Source: Chlorops oryzae
Taxonomy: Eukaryota > Arthropoda > Insecta > Diptera > Chloropidae
DNA length: 64,000 nt
Direction: 5' to 3'
Assembly: GCA_020466095.1 (NCBI GenBank)
Contig: CM035806.1
Location: 169,661,082-169,725,081 of the forward strand
The notes beneath the pieces are model-generated. The model was not told the origin of the DNA and ran no database searches. It was given only the letters and a program-made list of their open reading frames with translations. Position numbers and translations under genes: made by a program. Below are positions 58,969-64,000 of the stretch, one piece after another; within the stretch, counting starts at the first letter, position 1, and each line of letters begins with the position of its first letter.

Positions 58969-60105
58969 ATATTTTCGATACAAGTGTCGAAATGAAGCTT
59001 TTTTTTGCACGAGTGGTAAATGTTGTAAAACGAGGCGCAGCCGAGTTTTACAATACCACGAGTGCGAAAAAAGCTGAGTTTCGACACGAGTGCCGAACAA
59101 TATTTTATGCAATAAGATTTCAAACTAGATTTTAACCTAAATTAAGAAAGCGTTTTTTTTGTGAAGAAAATTTTTATTTTTATTTGACAGATTCATTATT
59201 TGAAATTCTTTATTATACAACTTCGTAGTATGCTCTGTTTTTTTTTGCCTTGTATTTTTTGAAATGCGTGCATTTTGAAATTTATTCTTGCACACCTTGC
59301 CTTGTATTTTTTGAAATGCGTGCGTTTTGAAATTTATTATTGAACACCTTGCCTTGTATTTTTTGAAATGCGTGCGTTTTGAAATTTATTATTGCACGCT
59401 TTGAAATTCATTACAAACCCTGGTAGTATGCCATGCTTTTTGTTTGTTTTAAAATTTTTTTTTATACTTTCTCAAATCTAGTGTCATAATATGCTTCATT
59501 ATGATTTTAAAATCGACATCATAATAGGCCTATTATGATGTCGAATTGCATAATAGATATTTTCGATACAAGTGTCGAAATGAAGCTTTTTTTTGCACGA
59601 GTGGTAAATGTTGTAAAACGAGGCGCAGCCGAGTTTTACAATACCACGAGTGCGAAAAAAGCTGAGTTTCGACACGAGTGCCGAACAATATTTTATGCAA
59701 TAAGATTTCAAATTGGATTTTAACCTAAATTTAAGAAAGTGTGTTTTTTGTTTGTTTGTTATTGTGAAGAAATTTTTTATTTTGATTTGACAGATTCATA
59801 ATTTGAAATTCTTTATTATACAACTTCGTAGTATGCTCTGCTTATTTTTGCCTTGTATTTTTTGAAATGCGTGCATTTTGAAATTTATTATTGCACACCT
59901 TGCCTTGTATTATTTGAAATGCGTGCGTTTTGAAATTTATTATTGCACGCTTTGAAATTCATTCTTAAAAAACCATGTAGTATGCCATGCTTTTTGTTTG
60001 TATAAACAATTTTTTATACTTTCTCAAAACTAGTGTCATAATATGCTTCATTATGATTTTAAAATCGACATCATAATAGGCCTATTATGATGTCGAATTG
60101 CATAA
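58969..60105. repeat. Tandem duplication of a 587-bp hairpin-bearing unit
   Basis: GATATTTTCGATACAAGTGT starts at 58969 and again at 59556. Each unit has a hairpin (GTGTCGAAATGAAGC ... GCACGAGTGGTA ... TACCACGAGTGC-type ... GTTTCGACAC), then tandem CCTTGTATTTTTTGAAATGC units (three in the first copy, two in the second), and ends with a perfect 30-base palindrome centred on ATAGGCCTAT (59513-59542 and about 60067-60096). Confidence 0.85.
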
Positions 60106-60631
60106 AAGTTTTTTTTCTTATTCTTTCTTTGAAATTTTTATTTTGTTTAGATTTTCGGCATACATTACATATGTACATATTTTCTGCTTGTGCGTGGTCA
60201 TTCAGTTTTCATGCATTCTGGCACGAAATTTTGTTTGATTAAAATACATAAGAATATTTGTTGCTGCTGCAGCAGGCGCACGTTTTACCGCCTTCCGGCC
60301 GCCCATCCGTCCTTTGCAGCGAAGACGTGTGCTGGCTTGTTTGTTTAGAAATAACAGCAATATCCAATCAATTGCAAGCAAACTCAACTCATATCGGAAA
60401 TGCGCCGATGCTCGATGATGCTCGAGAGCAAGAAGAACATACATATGTATGTACGTACATAAATGAGAAAACGTACGAAGAGCAGCGAAGCAGCGAACAA
60501 CAATCGGACGGACCAAACATCGGGTGAACAGGACGATAAGGGGCAGGCACTAAGACGTGCCCCTGTAGTCAGTTGAGCCACCACAACGCTAGCAATTTCA
60601 CCAGTCACAGGGCAAAATTCCTCGTGAAAAT
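60106..60631. other. GC-richer patch, unassigned
   Basis: 60255-60310 has GCTGCTGCAGCAGGCGCACG and GCCTTCCGGCCGCCC; 60405-60440 has GATGCTCGATGATGCTCGAG. A GTGGTCATTCAGTTT string near 60196 matches that at 49060 but lacks downstream promoter motifs. Confidence 0.3.
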
Positions 60632-61220
60632 TGAGAGAGAGAGAGAGAGTGAGAAAGAGAGAGAGAGAGAGTGAGAGAGAGTGAGAGAGAGAGAACGAGA
60701 GAGAACGAGAGAGAGCGAGAGAGAGCGAGAGAGAGCGAGAGAGAGCGAGAGAGAGCGAGAGAGAGCGAGAGAGAGCGAGAGAGCGAGAGAGGAGAGAGAG
60801 CGAGAGAGAGCGAGAGAGAGCGAGAGAGAGCGAGAGAGAGAGAAATATAGACAGAGAGAGAGAAATATAGACAGAGAGAGACAGAGAGAGACAGAGAGAG
60901 ACAGAGAGAGACAGAGAGAGACAGAGAGAGACAGAGAGAGACAGAGAGAGACAGAGAGAGACAGAGAGAGACAGAGAGAGAGAGAGCGAGACAGAGAGAG
61001 ACGGAGAGAGACAGAGAGAGAGACAAAGAGAGACAAAGAGAAACAGAGAGAGAGAGAGCGAGAGAGAGCGAGAGAGAGCGAGAGAGAGCGAGAGAGAACG
61101 AGAGAGACAGACAAAGAGAGACAGAAAGAGATACAGAGAGAGACAGAGAGAGAGAGAGAAAGAGAGACAGAGAGAGAGAGAAAGAGAGACAGAGAGAGAG
61201 AGAAAGAGAGACAGAGAGAA
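60632..61220. repeat. GA-rich higher-order microsatellite
   Basis: Zones of different units: GAGAGAGAGT, then GAGAGAGCGA (about 60710-60840), then GAGAGACA (about 60880-60970), then GAGAGCGA again and AGAAAGAGAGACAGAGAG. Long Arg/Glu and Ser/Leu frames are compositional. Confidence 0.95.
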
Positions 61221-61924
61221 CCTGTCAGTTATATCATCTTTTTGTGACCAGTAAAATGGCCAGACACCAAAGACTGGTACAATAGCGGGGCCACTTATTT
61301 CCGGGGCGACCTACTGACTACCGGGGGCTTTCCATTTGAAATAAGTCCACATTGCTTACCGTATAAAATGCTTTAAGCTAATGTGCATATAAAAGCGTTC
61401 TTTCGAATGGATAGGTACAGGTATGCGCATGCGTATATATATTATATGGATGTGTATGTGTTGACCGACGTTGAAATACGGCAACAAGCAACATTTAATA
61501 CTACAGATTTATGATTCGTGCTAAAATTCTTTTCATGCATATCAAGGATTGAGCAAATAGTCACACGTGTACCGAGCACAAATATTTGGAATTTCAACTT
61601 AAAAGTGCAGTAGCTTAGAATTTAGATACTTAGGAAAGAAAAAAGAGAGAGCAAAAAAAAAAAAACCGATGCGCTAATATGACCTACAGTAATGGTCAAT
61701 ATCGAAAAAAGTAATAGAATAAATTAGCCTTAGTCATGGCCATAGTGAAGTGATCTCAAAATGCACATTTGCCACAATACCACGGTCTCATGAATATGCC
61801 TACTGAGGCTTTACTTTATTCCCATTGAGAAGACCGTATTCGAAAAGCTAGACCAACATTTTCTCACAACGGATGTAGGACTTTTTTCATCATCATCAAT
61901 TTTATATAAGTACTAGAGATTTAT
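61221..61924. other. Non-coding
   Basis: Nothing recognised; one A-run at 61658-61670 and TATATATTATATGG near 61435. Confidence 0.45.
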
Positions 61925-61966
61925 AGTAGAGTTGCCACTATCCGGTATCCGGCCTATCCACCCTAA
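61925..61966. mobile_element. GGATATCCGG-family end fragment
   Basis: AGAGTTGCCACTATCCGGTATCCGGCC-type end, matching the terminus of 56383-56941 and 30163-30940, immediately next to the inverted SINE. Confidence 0.5.
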
Positions 61967-61984
61967 TGCCAAAAATTGAAATTC

Positions 61985-62230
61985 GTTGCAGCACTAATAA
62001 GTATGCACACAGGTAAGATTAGGTCAGCGCGGATGCCACCATTAAGGGTGACCCCCACACATAGGCCCCTCACATGGGCCCGATGTGATCCCCCGCGTAT
62101 GTATAATGGAGAAACCAAAGAAAAACCGAAACTGAAAAATGGCACAAACATCAACGACCTCAGCTGGGAGTCGAACGCTGCGTATGCTGCCATCTCAACC
62201 AACAACGGTACAGAGGTCGATCAACCATTT
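61985..62230 (-). repeat. tRNA-like SINE, family 1, inverted copy
   Basis: Minus-strand order: CTCTGTACCGTTGTTGGTTGAGATGGC head, GTTCGACTCCC B-box-like, TTTCTCCATTATACATACGC, GATCACATCGGGCCCATGTG, GAGGGGCCTATG tail. Matches 34841-35000 block for block. Confidence 0.7.
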
Positions 62231-62235
62231 ATATC

Positions 62236-62852
62236 AGTATGCATATTTGATTTTATTTAAAGCTGGCACCATTGGCACTCTTCACTCTTTAAAAGGGGAC
62301 ACATTTTTTATAGGAAAACGAATAAATTTTTGAAAATTTCCGAGTATTTTTTATAATACTTAAAGGGATTCATGCAGGTGTGCAAAATTTTGCACCCTCG
62401 CAAATTTTCCGTTTGTGCAAAATTGTTTTTATGGAAAATAAGAAATAATGCACATCGATTTTGATGGCCATGTTATCGCAAAAGATTTGCACTCATTCTT
62501 CGCCGGGTCGCTTATAAAAAAAGGGCTAAATTTGCACAGCTGCTTGAATACCACCACTATTATTCTTGCAAATGTGCAAGTGAAAAGGATTCCCAAAATT
62601 CAGAAGCATAAATTCTTAATACACATTCAAGCTTAACATGAAATTTCCATTATTCCATTTCCCAGCATCAGAAGCCATTTTGAATTCGAACAGTTAAATG
62701 AGAGCACTCTGTAAGTCATTCTTTTGACACTGTTGACAGCATTCAAAGACAATAGAGTAGAGTAAAAATAAAAAAAATAATAATACCATCTCGATTCAGG
62801 CTACGTGAAAATTCCAAATTTTGTTAACTACCGTTATTAGTTGCTTTAGCTG
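62236..62852. other. Non-coding
   Basis: GTGCAAAATTTTGCACCC inverted repeat at about 62376-62395 and further TGTGCAAAAT; otherwise nothing recognised. Confidence 0.4.
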
Positions 62853-62860
62853 GAACTACC

Positions 62861-63079
62861 CATGATACAAGAAAACAAGATAGCGCCACTTGAGAGAGGA
62901 AACGTCACAAACTCAAAATCGCGATTCGTTGTTGTTGTTTCCCATGTTAAACCGGCTTTTTACTTTTTTGAATAGCATGGGAAACAACAACAATTTCTCG
63001 CTCAGTGACGTCACAAACTCAATTTTCGGCCTCAAAATAGCGGTACTGAAGTGGCGCTATCTTGTTTTCTTGTATCATG
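62861..63079. mobile_element. P-like MITE, copy 2 (219 bp)
   Basis: Exact 8-bp duplication GAACTACC at 62853-62860 and 63080-63087. Same CATGATACAAGAAAACAAGA ends and inner GTTTCCCATG / CATGGGAAAC pair as 21390-21574, but keeps about 34 more bases near the right end (CTCAAAATAGCGGTACTGAA). Confidence 0.9.
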
Positions 63080-63087
63080 GAACTACC

Positions 63088-63640
63088 TAAGGTATCCTAA
63101 GCAATTACTTTTATAAGTGTAGAAGGCATTTAAAAATCGATCGTATCGTTGTGATGCTTTTTCGTTGGACACAGCTGTAAATACATTGCCATACGCATAC
63201 ATATACACATACACGGTATCCTCGATGAAATTGTTTCTTTGTTCGGCTCTTTGAATTTAATAAATGTTTATTGTCACGGCAAATCTGTTATCGCTTTGCC
63301 ATGTTGCGCTGGAGCTGTGCTATGACGTGCTCTGCTATTAAATACAATACAAATAACTCAGCAAGAGGAAACTGTAAACTCTAGTTCAAAGAGCAGAGCT
63401 GCTATGGATGCCATCAAAGATATCCTGACAACGAACGAACGAACGAACGAACGAACGAACGAGCATCCTTTTTATGTTTTCCCCGATAGAGCAAGTGTCA
63501 ACAGCACAACAATTCGATGCTTGAAGCCATACAGTTTTAATGCAATGTATGGCAACGTCTATGCATACATATGCAAGTGTGACCCGATAGGAAATTCCAT
63601 CATTAAGGCATAAGCAAGATCTGCGCTAAAACGAGTAATT
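63088..63640. other. Non-coding, GAAC microsatellite
   Basis: (CGAA) run of eight units at 63430-63461. TACATA near 63560. No exon recognised. Confidence 0.45.
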
Positions 63641-64000
63641 TTTGCGTTGCTTCAAACTTTAAACGCGTTTATCTCGAAACCACGTTTTTCGAACTGGCGG
63701 CCATAATATCTCCAGTTCAACTGAACCGATTTTCATGAAACAAAGTGGAATCGACGCAGAATTGTCACCATTCTCGGGTGAACCTCGACCATAATTTTAA
63801 AAAATTTTGTACTATTTTTTTTTACACTAAACTACAAAAAAAAAGCGCGAAATTGAAATTTTTTTTGAATGGCCGCCATTTTGTCAAAAAAAATCACAAA
63901 ATTAAGCTTGAGGTTCACCCGAGAATTACATCTATACTGATTATAACCCCGTTTTTTTTTCCATTTCGGACGCTCCGGAGACCCGGAATCGTGGCCGCCG
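63641..64000. repeat. Probable transposon end with inverted repeat
   Basis: ATTCTCGGGTGAACCTC (63770-63786) and its exact inverse (63910-63926) are 17-base arms. GGCGGCCATAATATCTCC and GGCCGCCATTTTGTC are further partners. It continues past the window edge, so limits are unknown. Confidence 0.45.

Noticed and set aside
60632..61220. 188-codon Arg/Glu frame and 169-codon Ser/Leu frame
   Set aside because: GA microsatellite; both strands are open for the same reason.

Overview
This is a eukaryotic window with little coding sequence, dominated by simple repeats and small DNA transposons. The organism is probably a higher fly (Brachycera), most likely a true fruit fly of the tephritid type. The reasons are the many TACATA/TATGTA microsatellites, CAA/CAG runs, short splice consensus sites, a 100-bp intron, and a PDK1 kinase gene whose N terminus resembles the Drosophila one. 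The organism call is inference.

The only confident gene is the 5' coding part of Pdk1 (PDK1, phosphoinositide-dependent kinase) on the minus strand. Exon 3434-3959 carries the Gln/Thr-rich N-terminal tail. A 100-bp intron (3334-3433) with matching phase leads to exon 3052-3333, which carries the start of the kinase domain up to the glycine-rich loop. The next exon, with the ATP-binding lysine, must lie beyond base 1; bases 1-3051 are intron with two long CT tracts. Upstream of 3959 the following 60 kb hold no other confident exon. A candidate distal first exon at 34321-34383 (minus) opens with an ATG and ends at a good donor in the phase that would join to the Pdk1 exon. Weaker promoter or exon candidates lie near 21.05 kb (DRE motif), 45.4 kb and 49.06 kb (plus strand).

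The rest is layered repeats. I find at least ten small inverted-repeat families, many with exact target-site duplications (TSDs) readable in the sequence: P-like (21390, 62861; 8-bp TSDs), hAT-like (43437, 47742, 49883, 51229, 54420; 8-bp TSDs), PIF/Harbinger-like (18602, 51520; TTA), Tc1/mariner-like (6293, 16679, 16860, 19796, 33161, 57922, 58011; TA), a 69-bp piggyBac-like unit (14930; TTAA), and a TAA-flanked element (31068). A family marked by CCGACACA ends recurs five times (4541, 22945, 39238, 50287, 55972). Nesting is explicit in three places: 23038-23666 inside 22945-24384, 50287-51176 inside 49883-51201, and 58011-58660 inside 57922-58728. Decayed autonomous elements are a non-LTR reverse transcriptase (21735-22450) and a Tc1-like transposase (42880-43320). 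A 2.3-kb near-palindrome at 40535-42836 could fold into a very long hairpin RNA.

Tandem repeats include a 28-bp minisatellite (8073-8494), a 105-bp unit inside a mobile element (30.2-30.8 kb), an AT-rich array of about 32-33 bp (35830-36705), a 587-bp duplication (58969-60105), and CT/GA tracts at 1, 2.1, 14.4, 18.2, 28.4 and 60.6 kb.
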